Part shown: positions 33,921-42,127 of the stretch, piece after piece
How positions within the stretch are numbered: the stretch's first letter is position 1
Layout of the letters: the number at the start of each line of letters is the position of its first letter
Source: Allobosea sp. Root483D1
GTDB taxonomy: Bacteria > Pseudomonadota > Alphaproteobacteria > Rhizobiales > Beijerinckiaceae
DNA: 59,920 nucleotides
Direction: 5' to 3'
NCBI RefSeq assembly: GCF_001429505.1
Contig: NZ_LMJW01000023.1
Span: 385,972 to 445,891 of the forward strand
Made by a program: the position numbers and the translations under genes
The notes under the pieces: generated by a model
What the model was told of the DNA's origin: nothing
Databases searched by the model: none
The model's input: only the letters and a program-made list of their open reading frames with translations

Positions 33921-35489
33921 TCAGCGCGCGTCGATCGGGGCGACGTCGGTCAGGCGAAGCGTGATCCCGGTATTGGGCTCGAACCCCTGCACATTGGTCC
34001 GCCAGAGGTTGAAGCTGTGGATCGCGCCGATCCAGGTCGAGGGCGAATCCTCTGCCAGGATCGCCTGCATGTCGGCGAGGATCGGTCCGAGCGATGGCTC
34101 GTCGTCGACGCGGAAGCTGTCGGCCAGGAGGGTGTTGAGCCGCTCGCTGCTGTAGCCGGAGCTGCGCGTCATCACCTGGTTCGGCGTGTAGATGCCCTGG
34201 ATGATGAAGGTCGGGTCGGATGGGCCGATCACCGCCATGAGCACCGAGGTCTGGTTGCCGGCAAAGACCTGCTCGATGAGCTGACCGGTCTCGAGCGGCT
34301 GGAGCTTCACCTTGATCCCCAGCCGCGCCAGCGAGGCCTGGATGAACAAGGCCGCATCGCCGACATCCAGCAGATAGCCTTGCGAGGAATAGAGCAGCTC
34401 GAACTCGGCGCCGGAGGCGTAGCGGGATTTGGCGAGATAGGCCTTTGCCTGGTCGAGATTGAAAGCCAGCCCTTCGGCCGCCTTGGCGTTGTACCACCAG
34501 GCCGAGGCCGGTGCCGGCACCGCCGAAGGCTCGACCAGGCCGTTGAAGATCTTCTCGGCGATGGTCTTGCGATCGGTCGCCAGCGAGACCGCCTTGCGGA
34601 AATTGGGGTCGTCGAACGGCGGCTTGCGGGTGTTGTGGATCATCAGCATCAGGCTGCCGAGCGCCGGGCGGCTGCCCCCGGTGATGCCCTGCGCCTTGGC
34701 CTGCCGCAGGCGGACATAATCCCGGACCGGCGGCGCGCCGATGATGTGCACTGACTTCGACAGCAGCGCAGCGATCCGGGCAGCCTCCTCGGAGACGATC
34801 CGCACGCGCAGCCGGTCCCAGGCCATACTGTCCTTGCGCCAGTAATTCGGATTACGGCGGAACTCGACGACATCGTTGGAACGCGCCGAGACGAAGATGC
34901 CGGGCCCCGTTCCAAGCCCCTCGGGCTTCTGCTGGAAAACCTCGTTACCGTATTTCTCGCGGCTCCCTGCCGGAAATATCCCCATATACTTGGTCATGTA
35001 GTCAAGGAAGGGCCGGAAAGGCGTCTTCAGCTTGAAGCGTACCTTGTAACGATCCAGGACATCGACGGATTCGATGTTCGTCCAGACCGAGCGCCGCAGC
35101 GCTTTATGAGCCGGATCGAGCATATAGTCGTAGCTGTACTTCACGTCCTCGGCAGAGAACGGCTGGCCGTTCTGGAAGGTGACGTCGTCGCGTAGCTCGA
35201 AGACATATTCGGTCCGGTCGGCGGAGATCGTCGGCATTGCCTTGGCGAGCATGGGCCGACGGTGACCTTCGCCATCGATCTCGATCAGGTTCTCGAAAAT
35301 CAACTGATTGACCACCATGGCATCGTGATTGCCCTGGTTGATCGGGTCGAAGGTTGAGGGGTTCGACGGGATCGCTACGACCAGGGAGCGCTCATCGGCC
35401 GCTCGCGCCGCGACCGAATGACCGAGCCCTCCGATGGTGACTGCTCCAGCCTGGAGAAAAACACGACGATTGAGAGAGGCAGAAGCCAT
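33921..35489 (-). CDS. Periplasmic substrate-binding protein of family 5 (peptide/opine type)
   Basis: 522 residues, first gene of the operon. The signal sequence has a twin-arginine-like motif (LNRRVFLQAGAVTIGGLG) with cleavage near AARA. The mature part follows SBP family 5: VVAIPSNPSTFDPINQGN, VFELRDDVTFQNGQPFSAED, GTGPGIF, and WRTNVQGFEPN at the end. Such proteins bind peptides, opines, glutathione or other zwitterions. The neighbouring hydantoinase and racemase genes suggest a cyclic or D-amino-acid derivative, which is inferred. AAGGGAG precedes the ATG, and twin LacI operators lie immediately upstream. Confidence 0.92.
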   Translation of the reverse strand: MASASLNRRVFLQAGAVTIGGLGHSVAARAADERSLVVAIPSNPSTFDPINQGNHDAMVVNQLIFENLIEIDGEGHRRPMLAKAMPTISADRTEYVFELRDDVTFQNGQPFSAEDVKYSYDYMLDPAHKALRRSVWTNIESVDVLDRYKVRFKLKTPFRPFLDYMTKYMGIFPAGSREKYGNEVFQQKPEGLGTGPGIFVSARSNDVVEFRRNPNYWRKDSMAWDRLRVRIVSEEAARIAALLSKSVHIIGAPPVRDYVRLRQAKAQGITGGSRPALGSLMLMIHNTRKPPFDDPNFRKAVSLATDRKTIAEKIFNGLVEPSAVPAPASAWWYNAKAAEGLAFNLDQAKAYLAKSRYASGAEFELLYSSQGYLLDVGDAALFIQASLARLGIKVKLQPLETGQLIEQVFAGNQTSVLMAVIGPSDPTFIIQGIYTPNQVMTRSSGYSSERLNTLLADSFRVDDEPSLGPILADMQAILAEDSPSTWIGAIHSFNLWRTNVQGFEPNTGITLRLTDVAPIDAR

Positions 35490-35504
35490 GGCGATCTCCC
35501 TTGT

Positions 35505-35557
35505 GGAAACGTTTCCTTTGTCTCTGGAAACGTTTCACCATGTGATTTCGTTGTCAA
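35505..35557 (-). promoter_or_regulatory. Operon promoter with two LacI-type operators
   Basis: On the minus strand TTGACA (35552-35557) is a perfect -35 box. Downstream lie GGAAACGTTTCA (35526-35537) and the perfect palindrome GGAAACGTTTCC (35505-35516), with centres 21 bp apart, or two helical turns. The first operator covers the expected -10 position and the second the start of the transcript. AAACGTTT cores are typical LacI/GalR-family sites. No -10 close to TATAAT is visible 17 bp after the -35. Confidence 0.8.
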
Positions 35558-35913
35558 GTGGTCCGGGTCACCGATTTTAGCTGGCGGCCAGCCGCGATGA
35601 ACCAAAGTTCGCCATGCAGTGGGTAGCCTCAGACCGGACGCGAGAAAACGGGGTCATCCGAGGCCAACCGCGATGAGAGGAAAGGCCAACCCAACCCTCA
35701 GTCCGCGATACGGCAAATTTTGTGGGCGCCGAGCAGGGACGGACTGGAAGCCTAAGTCAGCAACGTTCGAATCTGCATCGCGCCACGTCCGGACATCGGC
35801 CTGTGGTCGCGAACCGGACATTCAGCGGGGTCGTCCCTACGCGCGGGACCAGCTCCAGCTCCCGCGGACCTTGACGGCGGGTCAACGCGTGAACTTTGCT
35901 GTGTGCAAAGGTT

Positions 35914-36024
35914 GCCGTCTTGAAGCGCCTCGTCCGCGACTACGAACAGCGCCTCGACGTCTCCGAAGCCATGATCCACGTCGCCCTCGGAAGCCTCATG
36001 CTTCGGCGTATCGTCCATCCGTGA
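35914..36024 (+). pseudogene. C-terminal remnant of an IS5-type transposase
   Basis: In one frame this reads AVLKRLVRDYEQRLDVSEAM, then IHVALGSLMLRRIVHP and a stop. It matches the end of IS5-group DDE transposases (RRLVRDYE...EAMI.LA...LMLRR). No DDE core precedes it, and no inverted repeats were seen. It marks an old insertion at the boundary behind the operon promoter. Confidence 0.55.
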
Positions 36025-36076
36025 GCATTCTCAAACGGACTAAGCCGTCGGCCGTGCGGGCCATCCGCTCGCCTTG

Positions 36077-36920
36077 CTAGCGTACGACGAGCGGCGCCGT
36101 GGCTTCGACCACGCCCGGCACGGCCCGCAGCCTCTCCATCAGGTCTAGGACCTCGTTCGGCTGCAGCGTCGCCGCATCCTTGCCTATGCTCGGAGCAGCC
36201 TTGGGCCAGCGCTAACGCAGCGCCCCCGGCAGCTCGGCATCCGTTCCGAAGCAGGCGGACAGGTTCTCGAAGGCAGCGTCGAGCACGATGTCGTTCAGCC
36301 CGAAATCGTAAGGATAGGACTGGCCGCCGGCGCGCAGCACGCTCCGGCCCTCCTCGCCCCGGACCGGCAGCACCACGGAGGCGGTGCCGTCCGGTGCCAG
36401 CACCCAGCAGGAGAGCCGCGTCCCGGCCTTGCCCTCGATGCGGATATCGAGCCGCCTTCCCTCGCGAAGGGCGAGGCCGCTGGCAGCAAGGCGAGGAGCG
36501 CCCTGTCCGAGCCGGCCGTGGCGGCGACGTGTTCGAGGAAGGGCCGGACAGCCGGGTCACAGTCCAGCCTCTCGACCGGAATGCGGTTACGCCCCGTTGT
36601 CGCCAGCACGGCATCGCCGCGGCGGAATTCGAGCTCCATCCAGCTCTGGCCCTCACGATCTCTGGCTAAGCGGCCGCGAGTCGTTACCTCGGTGCCAACG
36701 GCTGCGCATTGCCCGGGCGGGCCTGCGGATCTCCAAAGGCCGCGCGCGCAAAACGCGATCGTCCGAGCGGGACTCGGCATCGAGCGCAAGCAGCAGCCGC
36801 TCACCGAGCGCGGCACTGCAGGCGCTGTAACCGCTCGCCGCGGCGAAGGGGCAGATGTCGACGCGCCGCGGTTCGGGCGCAGCGCGTACGAGGTTTTCGA
36901 CCGCCTTGCCGGACATCCTA
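36077..36920 (-). pseudogene. Frameshifted remnant of a DUF4384-like protein
   Basis: Pieces in three frames line up as one decayed gene. KAVENLVRAAPEPRRVDICP is followed after a shift by SWMELEFRRGDAVLATTGRN and FLEHVAATAGSDRALLALL. After a further shift comes the DUF4384-like RLDIRIEGKAGTRLSCWVLA, with LPVRGEEGRSVLRAGGQSYP. A TAG at 36212-36214 precedes VVEATAPLVVR and the final stop. DUF4384 domains often end bacterial caspase-like or Ser/Thr kinase proteins, but no catalytic domain remains. At least two frameshifts and one nonsense codon; family assignment is tentative. Confidence 0.4.
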
Positions 36921-37204
36921 GACGCTGAAGTCGGCGACGAGGTGGTTCTGCTCGGACGGTCAGGCGATGTCGAAATCAGCCTTGCGGGACCGGCGGAGCA
37001 GTGGGGCGTATCGACGTACGACCTTTCTCCTGCGGTTGGAAAGACGCTGCCGCATCGAAACATCTGATCGGGATCGCTTTGAGCTGCCCAGGCCGATCGC
37101 TATCTGACGCCGAAAGGCCTGAAGTTCCTGCGGAGAGGCTGAGGCAGTCTAAGGCGTTGCGTCCGTGGGATATTCGGTGAATCTACGCCCCAATCATAGC
37201 GAAT

Positions 37205-37408
37205 TCAGAAATATTCTCTCCTGAAGCTATCTCTAACAATATTCAGATACTTCAGTGCCTTCTCATTCTCATGTCTTGAGAATACGACATATCGATAAGT
37301 GGCCCCTGGGAGAAATGGGATAAAGGCAAGGTCCAGTTCTAGCGTCGCGTACTGCTTCGCAGTGAATTCGTTATCGACCGATACGCAGAGACCATTTGCG
37401 ATATACAT
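37205..37408 (-). CDS. Hypothetical protein, possible C-terminal remnant of a LysR-type regulator
   Basis: 67 residues, MYIANGLCVSVDNEFTAKQY to the end, with LDLAFIPFLPGATYRYVVFS and a terminal helix. The 'LxxIPFLPG...YRYVVFSR' pattern resembles the last strands of LysR effector domains, but no DNA-binding part is found. The stretch is noticeably more AT-rich than its neighbours, suggesting separate acquisition. It may be non-coding debris. Confidence 0.35.
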   Translation of the reverse strand: MYIANGLCVSVDNEFTAKQYATLELDLAFIPFLPGATYRYVVFSRHENEKALKYLNIVRDSFRREYF

Positions 37409-37711
37409 CGCGCCTAACCCGACAGAATCGAAATAAATATTGGCCGAAAAGGCGTTTCGTCGCCGATTTGAAACGCTCGACCCCAGAGGGTTGGCTGCAT
37501 ATTCGCGCTACGCCACAACCGGACTCTGGTTCTTTGGCTGAAAGCGGACCTTGAGACCGCGGCGGCAGGATGACCGAAGCCGACCCACAGCTGAGATTCC
37601 GAAGGCCTCCTTAGAGCGCTGCCACCCGCCTGCTCCAAATCGTTCGGCTCTGGTTCATGTCGACTTCCGACACTTGACTTCGTGCGCCACCCCGGCGGCA
37701 AGAGATTGTAA

Positions 37712-37954
37712 ATGAACCAGGCGCAGAGGCGCGGACTAGCCCGACTCATGCTCCGCTGGCCGCAGCGTCGGACGGAACTCAGAGCCAGATGCGGCCAGGA
37801 TACGCGATTCCTCGAACTATCCGAAGCGTACGAGACCGCTTGCGAGGCAGCTGACTACTGGGCGAAATCGAGTTCGCCAGAAGCTCGGGCGCGTGCGGAA
37901 GAGTACCGCGCGCTCTCCTCTGAGATCGAACGCGACATTGATGAGCTCTTTTAG
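37712..37954 (+). CDS. Conserved hypothetical small helical protein
   Basis: 80 residues: MNQAQRRGLARLMLRWPQRR, then DTRFLELSEAYETACEAADYW and EARARAEEYRALSSEIERDI, then DELF. Two or three amphipathic helices with many Arg and Glu. Similar short proteins (Y-E-x-A-C centre, EEYR end) occur in Hyphomicrobiales, function unknown. No strong ribosome-binding site is seen, only GATTGTAA upstream. It converges with the DUF4239 gene 60 bp away. Confidence 0.55.
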   Translation: MNQAQRRGLARLMLRWPQRRTELRARCGQDTRFLELSEAYETACEAADYWAKSSSPEARARAEEYRALSSEIERDIDELF

Positions 37955-38015
37955 CCTCGGCATTGCTTTGCGGATCAAGCGTCAAGGGCTGAACGTCATG
38001 CTTTTTCCCTAGTAG

Positions 38016-38768
38016 TCACCGCTGCCCAAGGCGTTCCAGAGCCAGCCTTAGTGGTGTGTCTGAAACTCGGATAAAGCCAAGATGGGGGTGGTCCATATCG
38101 ATGATCAGCACCAACGCTCCCGTAACCGAGAGCGCACAAACGAACAGTGTTCCAACGACTGTTGCATTGCCTGGCGCCAATAGTCCGAAGGACGCGAAGA
38201 GCAGAGCAAGCCAGAACACAAGAATCGCAAGGAACGCGCCAGGAAATCCTCCCGCTTCGGTTTCAGTTCGCAACCACCGTGCTTCCGCGATTTGGCCGCT
38301 GATCTGAAGGGCTCGCGACTGAAGCCCGCGCTGGGCGTCACTTTGCGGCGACAGGCTTCGCAGTTCATCTTGCACCGGCTCCACACTCAGGCCGTTGTCA
38401 AGCGCCCGTTCGCCGCTGTCGTTGCCGCCGGCCTCGCTCAGTCTTACTTCGATGAGCTTGCGCAGCGTCCCGCGCATCACCGTGGTCTCTGGGCCATAAT
38501 GAGCCATGACCCGATCGAGCAGAACAACTCGTCCCGCTAAAGCCCTCGATTCCGTGCCGGCGTCGTCGAAGGATTTCTTTGCTGAGGCAACCAGGAGGCC
38601 AAGTGCGAGCGCCGAAAGCGTGCCGACGACAGCCGTGGCAAGCTTAATAGCGTCTTTGGACTCGGGACTTAAATGGTGCCCCGGCAGACGCGACCGCAAG
38701 AACATCCCCGTCAAAGCAGCTCCGAATACGCAAAGGAACGCCGTGCCGCCGATTGCGAAAGAGCTCAT
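38016..38768 (-). CDS. DUF4239 (bestrophin-like) membrane protein
   Basis: 250 residues with four predicted membrane helices: one at the N-terminus (GGTAFLCVFGAALTGMF), a second after residue 40 (LATAVVGTLSALALGLLVAS), and a C-terminal pair (FLAILVFWLALLFASFGLL, then VVGTLFVCALSVTGALVLII). Between lies a long cytosolic helical region. HLSPESKDAIKLATAVVGTL and the DMDHPHLGFIRVSD ending are signatures of the DUF4239 family, distantly related to bestrophin channels. Physiological role unknown. It stands alone, between a convergent small gene and the DUF900 gene on the same strand. Confidence 0.85.
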   Translation of the reverse strand: MSSFAIGGTAFLCVFGAALTGMFLRSRLPGHHLSPESKDAIKLATAVVGTLSALALGLLVASAKKSFDDAGTESRALAGRVVLLDRVMAHYGPETTVMRGTLRKLIEVRLSEAGGNDSGERALDNGLSVEPVQDELRSLSPQSDAQRGLQSRALQISGQIAEARWLRTETEAGGFPGAFLAILVFWLALLFASFGLLAPGNATVVGTLFVCALSVTGALVLIIDMDHPHLGFIRVSDTPLRLALERLGQR

Positions 38769-38895
38769 GGCCGACGCCTGATGATTGCATGTTCCGCGCG
38801 ATAATCTGTTTGATTGTCAAACCGCATGCCGACGAGAGTTGCGCGGCACTCACCGGTCGCATTTTGATAATCTGTCATTCTCGACGGCTCCCGCT

Positions 38896-40134
38896 TCAAT
38901 GCGCGGCCGCGCCGGCCAAATCGGCGGCGCCTGCGCCCACCTGCCGAAGATGGTGGCCAAAGTTCTCCCGCGTGTGCGGATCCACGATCATGATCGGCGC
39001 GGACAGGACGAGGCCGGCAGCCGATCCAACGGTTGCGGCCACGCCCGTCGCGGCGCCGCCGATGTGCTCGCCCAGCCCGACACGCGGGTCGGACATGGCT
39101 TGGCCGCTTGCCAGGCGCGCCCCGATCATTCGGACGACCTCCGGGCTCGCGGCGAACTTGCCATGATGAAGGCTGTCGCCGGCGTTCAGCTTCGTCAGAT
39201 CGATGACACTGATCCGATCAGCCGCCAGATCCGTCTTGTAGGGCTCGCTCGTCGGATCGATGGCGCCAAGCCGCGCGACGTCGCCCCAGACCCGCCGCGA
39301 GACCGCGAGCGCGCGGTCATCCTGCGACACGAACAGGGTCACATGGGGCCCACCAGCACGTGAGGTCGCCGCGATCTGGCTTCGGAAGACGTTCACGTCG
39401 ACGTCCGGTGCCGCGAGCATGATGGCCTTTATCTTGTGGCTGACGCGGCCGTTGCGGATCGACATCTGCCGCAGGGCTTCAAGCGCCAGCCAATTGCCCA
39501 TTGAATGCGCCAAGATGGAGATTTCGCCGACGGCCGGGTCCTTGGCGAGAGCTTGAAGCAACTCTTCCAAGGCGTCTCGTGAATAGTTCGTGCTCTCGCG
39601 GTCGTAGCCATAGGCCCAGAGGCTGCCGCGTGATGGCCAGGAAAACAAAACGGGCACGGCCTTCACGCCAGAATCGCGGACGATCTGGGCAAAGCGATAG
39701 ACCGCGTCGTCGAAGCGATTATTGAAGCCGTGCACGAACAGCAGGACCCGACGATGCGGCGTCTTGGCGGTCCGTTCGTGCAGGCGTGCGCGAGCCTTCT
39801 CAACTGTCAGCTCGGTTGCGATCAGCGTGACGAATTCGGTCGTGGGGTTGCCGGGTAGACTCGCGGGCCATTGCACCTCGCCGACCTTGCGCCTCGCGTC
39901 AGCCGGAATAGAGATCTGCATTTCAGCAAATGCAGGCGCAGGGCCACGCTCTCCGCCGAACATAATGCCGGCATCAGCCGATTTCAGCCGCGTGGTCGCG
40001 ACCAGCATGTCGATGCGCGTGGCGTCCGGCGCTGCCGCGGCGACCGGTGCGAGCACGCCAGTAGGCCGACCTGCGCAGGCTGCCAATCCAGCCATGGCGA
40101 CAGCGACAAGGGCCCACCGTGTGATCAGGTTCAC
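38896..40134 (-). CDS. DUF900 alpha/beta hydrolase, lipoprotein
   Basis: 412 residues. The lipobox LAACAG follows a short hydrophobic signal, so the protein is probably lipid-anchored. Then comes TRIDMLVATTRLKSADAGIM, the DUF900 opening, the oxyanion segment LLFVHGFNNRFDDAVYRFAQ, VLFSWPSRG, the nucleophile elbow ILAHSMGN and the C-terminal His region SLHHGKF. Enzymatic substrate unknown; family members are predicted esterases. GTG 40134 with GAGGG five bases before is chosen; GTG 40146 is an alternative. It is the last gene of the sulfatase island and begins just past the truncated sulfatase frame. Confidence 0.85.
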   Translation of the reverse strand: MNLITRWALVAVAMAGLAACAGRPTGVLAPVAAAAPDATRIDMLVATTRLKSADAGIMFGGERGPAPAFAEMQISIPADARRKVGEVQWPASLPGNPTTEFVTLIATELTVEKARARLHERTAKTPHRRVLLFVHGFNNRFDDAVYRFAQIVRDSGVKAVPVLFSWPSRGSLWAYGYDRESTNYSRDALEELLQALAKDPAVGEISILAHSMGNWLALEALRQMSIRNGRVSHKIKAIMLAAPDVDVNVFRSQIAATSRAGGPHVTLFVSQDDRALAVSRRVWGDVARLGAIDPTSEPYKTDLAADRISVIDLTKLNAGDSLHHGKFAASPEVVRMIGARLASGQAMSDPRVGLGEHIGGAATGVAATVGSAAGLVLSAPIMIVDPHTRENFGHHLRQVGAGAADLAGAAAH

Positions 40135-40142
40135 CTCCGCCC

Positions 40143-40439
40143 TCACGATGTCATCGGCAAACGCGCACGCCGTTGACGAATGCGCATCTCGGAAAATTGC
40201 GTCAGCCGCAAACCCTCGGCGGCGAAGCGATCGATGCGCGGTGTCGGCGCGCCGCGCAACTCGCCGCCGCCGTAAACCCCGATGTCGCCGTAACCCATAT
40301 TGTCGGCAAGTATGAAGAGAACGTTCGGCTTCGGTTGTTGTGCCTGCACCGAGGAGACACCTAGCGGCTGCACAATGAGGGAAAAGCCGATCGCGAGTGC
40401 GCCCATGACGCTGCGCGACGATTGCGACAATCGTGGCAT
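40143..40439 (-). pseudogene. Arylsulfatase N-terminal fragment, truncated
   Basis: From MPRLSQSSRS, preceded by GGAGGGG, the frame has a signal peptide (cleavage near SVQA) followed by PKPNVLFILADNMGYGDIG, VYGGGELRGAPTPRID and AAEGLRLTQF. That is the start of a sulfatase with the first metal-binding Asp (LADN). After LTQFSE the similarity ends, just before the place where the C-x-P/A-S-R formylglycine motif should occur, and the frame runs out in about 15 unrelated residues. It is thus the third, dead sulfatase of this island; the rest was probably deleted when the DUF900 gene came to lie next to it. Confidence 0.75.
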
Positions 40440-40529
40440 GATCCCCTCCATACTCACACGCGTCAGGCTGAGCGCCTGTCGTCCAGCGATCGAGCCATGC
40501 CCGCCGCTTATGGCGCGGAACTCCCGCCC

Positions 40530-41567
40530 CTATTCCTGGAACGGAAAGACCTTCTTCCAATCTCTCTTCATGTCGACCACCGTCCACTTATTCACCGCCG
40601 CGGCGTCGAGCGCCTTGTCGAGCTTGCCGAAATGGGCCTGACGGTCATAGGCGAACTCACGTTCGGCATCGGTGTGCTGAACGATGAGACCGAAGCGCAC
40701 CCCACCCGACATCGTCGTCCATTGCAGCATTTCGAGATCACCATCTGAATTGCCGAAGGCGGCGATCGGCCGGCGCCCGATCTGCTGATTGATGCCAATG
40801 GGCTTGCCGGCTTTGTCGTCGATGAAGTTGATCTGCTGCAGACGAACGATGCTGGGCCTGCCGTCCCGCATTTCAAATTTGGTTTTGATGGAGGAGCCGA
40901 GGATCTGCTCTGGTGGGATGCCGTAGACCCTTTCGGTCCAGGGTCGCATGAACTCGACGCCGCCGCCGGAGGCAATAAAGGTCTTGAAGCCACTGGCCCG
41001 GAGGTAGGCGAGCAGCTCCAGCATCGGCTGATAGACCAGCTCGGTATAAGGGCGCTTGAAACGCGGGTGGCGAGCCGTGGCAAGCCAGTCGGTCGCGATC
41101 TTGGCAAATTCGTCTGACGTCATCCCCCCGTGGGTGGTTGCGATGAGCTGCATCAAGCCCTGCTCGCCCGAGGCAGCCAGCGCCCGCATGTCGCCGTCGA
41201 GCACGGCCTTGAAGGGCTGTTTTGTTTTCCAGCTCGGGTTCTGCGGGGCAAGCGCTTTAACGCGGTCAAGTATGAACGCGAGCTGGACATACATCGGCTG
41301 CTCGGACCACAGGGTCCCGTCGTTGTCGAACACCGCGATGCGCTCTGCCGGCGCCACGTAATCCGGTTCCCCTTGAGCGGTGACGCGCGCGACGAAACGG
41401 GTGATCGAAGTCTTGGCCGGACCATCATTCCAGGATGGCAGCGGGTCGGTCTGGGCGTAAGCCGACGAAGATATGAGAGATAGGGGTACCAAGAGAGTCG
41501 GCAGAGCGGCCAGCGTGTTGAGCAGGACGCGTCGGCTGAGATCGCCCGAGGTGCTGATTGGCTTCAT
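40530..41567 (-). CDS. Exported HAD-superfamily phosphatase
   Basis: 345 residues. The signal contains a twin-Arg (LSRRVLLNTLAALPTLLVPL) with cleavage near SAYA, so a periplasmic location by Tat or Sec is likely. HAD motif I is IAVFDNDGTLW (two catalytic Asp), motif II is FKTFIASGGG, and motif IV is AAFGNSDGDLEML. This resembles the phosphoserine-phosphatase-like periplasmic group. Start ATG 41567 is chosen because it fits the signal peptide. It lies among the sulfatase genes on the same strand; a phosphate or phospho-sulfo substrate is possible but unproven. Confidence 0.87.
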   Translation of the reverse strand: MKPISTSGDLSRRVLLNTLAALPTLLVPLSLISSSAYAQTDPLPSWNDGPAKTSITRFVARVTAQGEPDYVAPAERIAVFDNDGTLWSEQPMYVQLAFILDRVKALAPQNPSWKTKQPFKAVLDGDMRALAASGEQGLMQLIATTHGGMTSDEFAKIATDWLATARHPRFKRPYTELVYQPMLELLAYLRASGFKTFIASGGGVEFMRPWTERVYGIPPEQILGSSIKTKFEMRDGRPSIVRLQQINFIDDKAGKPIGINQQIGRRPIAAFGNSDGDLEMLQWTTMSGGVRFGLIVQHTDAEREFAYDRQAHFGKLDKALDAAAVNKWTVVDMKRDWKKVFPFQE

Positions 41568-41636
41568 GGTTGCCTCGCTCCGATGTCCTTGGGCCAAGAA
41601 GGTCGCTCAGGTGGCGCTGCTATGCGCCTTGCAGAA

Positions 41637-41815
41637 TCAGAATTTGTAGAGCAACTGCCCGACGACCTGATTGGTGCTCAGTTGCTGCTTGAACCCGACC
41701 ATCCCGAGCCCGCCGACGCCGACCGGGTAGGTGTAGGTATTTTCCTCGACCTGTGAGTAGCGATATTCTAGGCCAGCGATTACGCGCTCAGCGACCGGTA
41801 GCGGGAGAGGCTCAG
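41637..41815 (-). pseudogene. C-terminal remnant of an outer-membrane beta-barrel protein
   Basis: The frame ends RVIAGLEYRYSQVEENTYTY, LSTNQVVGQLLYKF and a stop, the usual last three strands of Omp25/31-type barrels with terminal Phe. No N-terminal portion is found; upstream this frame only shadows the lipoprotein gene. The gene was truncated, perhaps by the insertion or rearrangement that placed the lipoprotein gene here. Confidence 0.55.
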
Positions 41816-42033
41816 TCGCCGGTCGGGGCACCGAGCGCATAGTCCTTTTGCAGCTGCCGGTCCGTGGACGGGTAAAGCGACTGGCATTCTGACCAGTAGA
41901 AAGTATTGGGCTGCCGGTTGGCCGGATCAGCACAGATCGTGGCAAGTTGCGCCTGTCTGGCTTGCGGTGTCTGGCAGGCTGACAGGGTCAGTCCGAGCGA
42001 GGCAGCGAGTCCGGCTACGACGAATGTGTTCAT
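41812..42033 (-). CDS. Small lipoprotein
   Basis: 73 residues. MNTFVVAGLAASLGLTLSAC is a lipoprotein signal with Cys20 as lipidation site. The mature part (QTPQARQAQLATICADPANR, then TFYWSECQSLYP) has two further Cys that could form a disulfide. Small lipoproteins of this kind accompany sulfatase/FGE genes in some rhizobia, function unknown. It follows the second arylsulfatase by 94 bp on the same strand. Confidence 0.7.
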   Translation of the reverse strand: MNTFVVAGLAASLGLTLSACQTPQARQAQLATICADPANRQPNTFYWSECQSLYPSTDRQLQKDYALGAPTGD

Positions 42034-42127
42034 AGCTCCATGATACCCTATCTGGCTGGCGTAGATCCCGAGTGACGGACGGCCGCGTTAGGCCGCCCGC
42101 CCTGACGATAGTCACAATTAGGGCGAT

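Noticed and set aside
22260..35489. D-cycloserine or simple dipeptide utilisation as the role of the operon
   Set aside because: No cycloserine-pathway enzymes and no peptidase are present, while HyuAB and a racemase point to cyclic amide chemistry.
35722..35785. tRNA-like stretch with GTTCGAATC
   Set aside because: A T-loop-like sequence is present, but acceptor and D stems cannot be paired and there is no anticodon arm.
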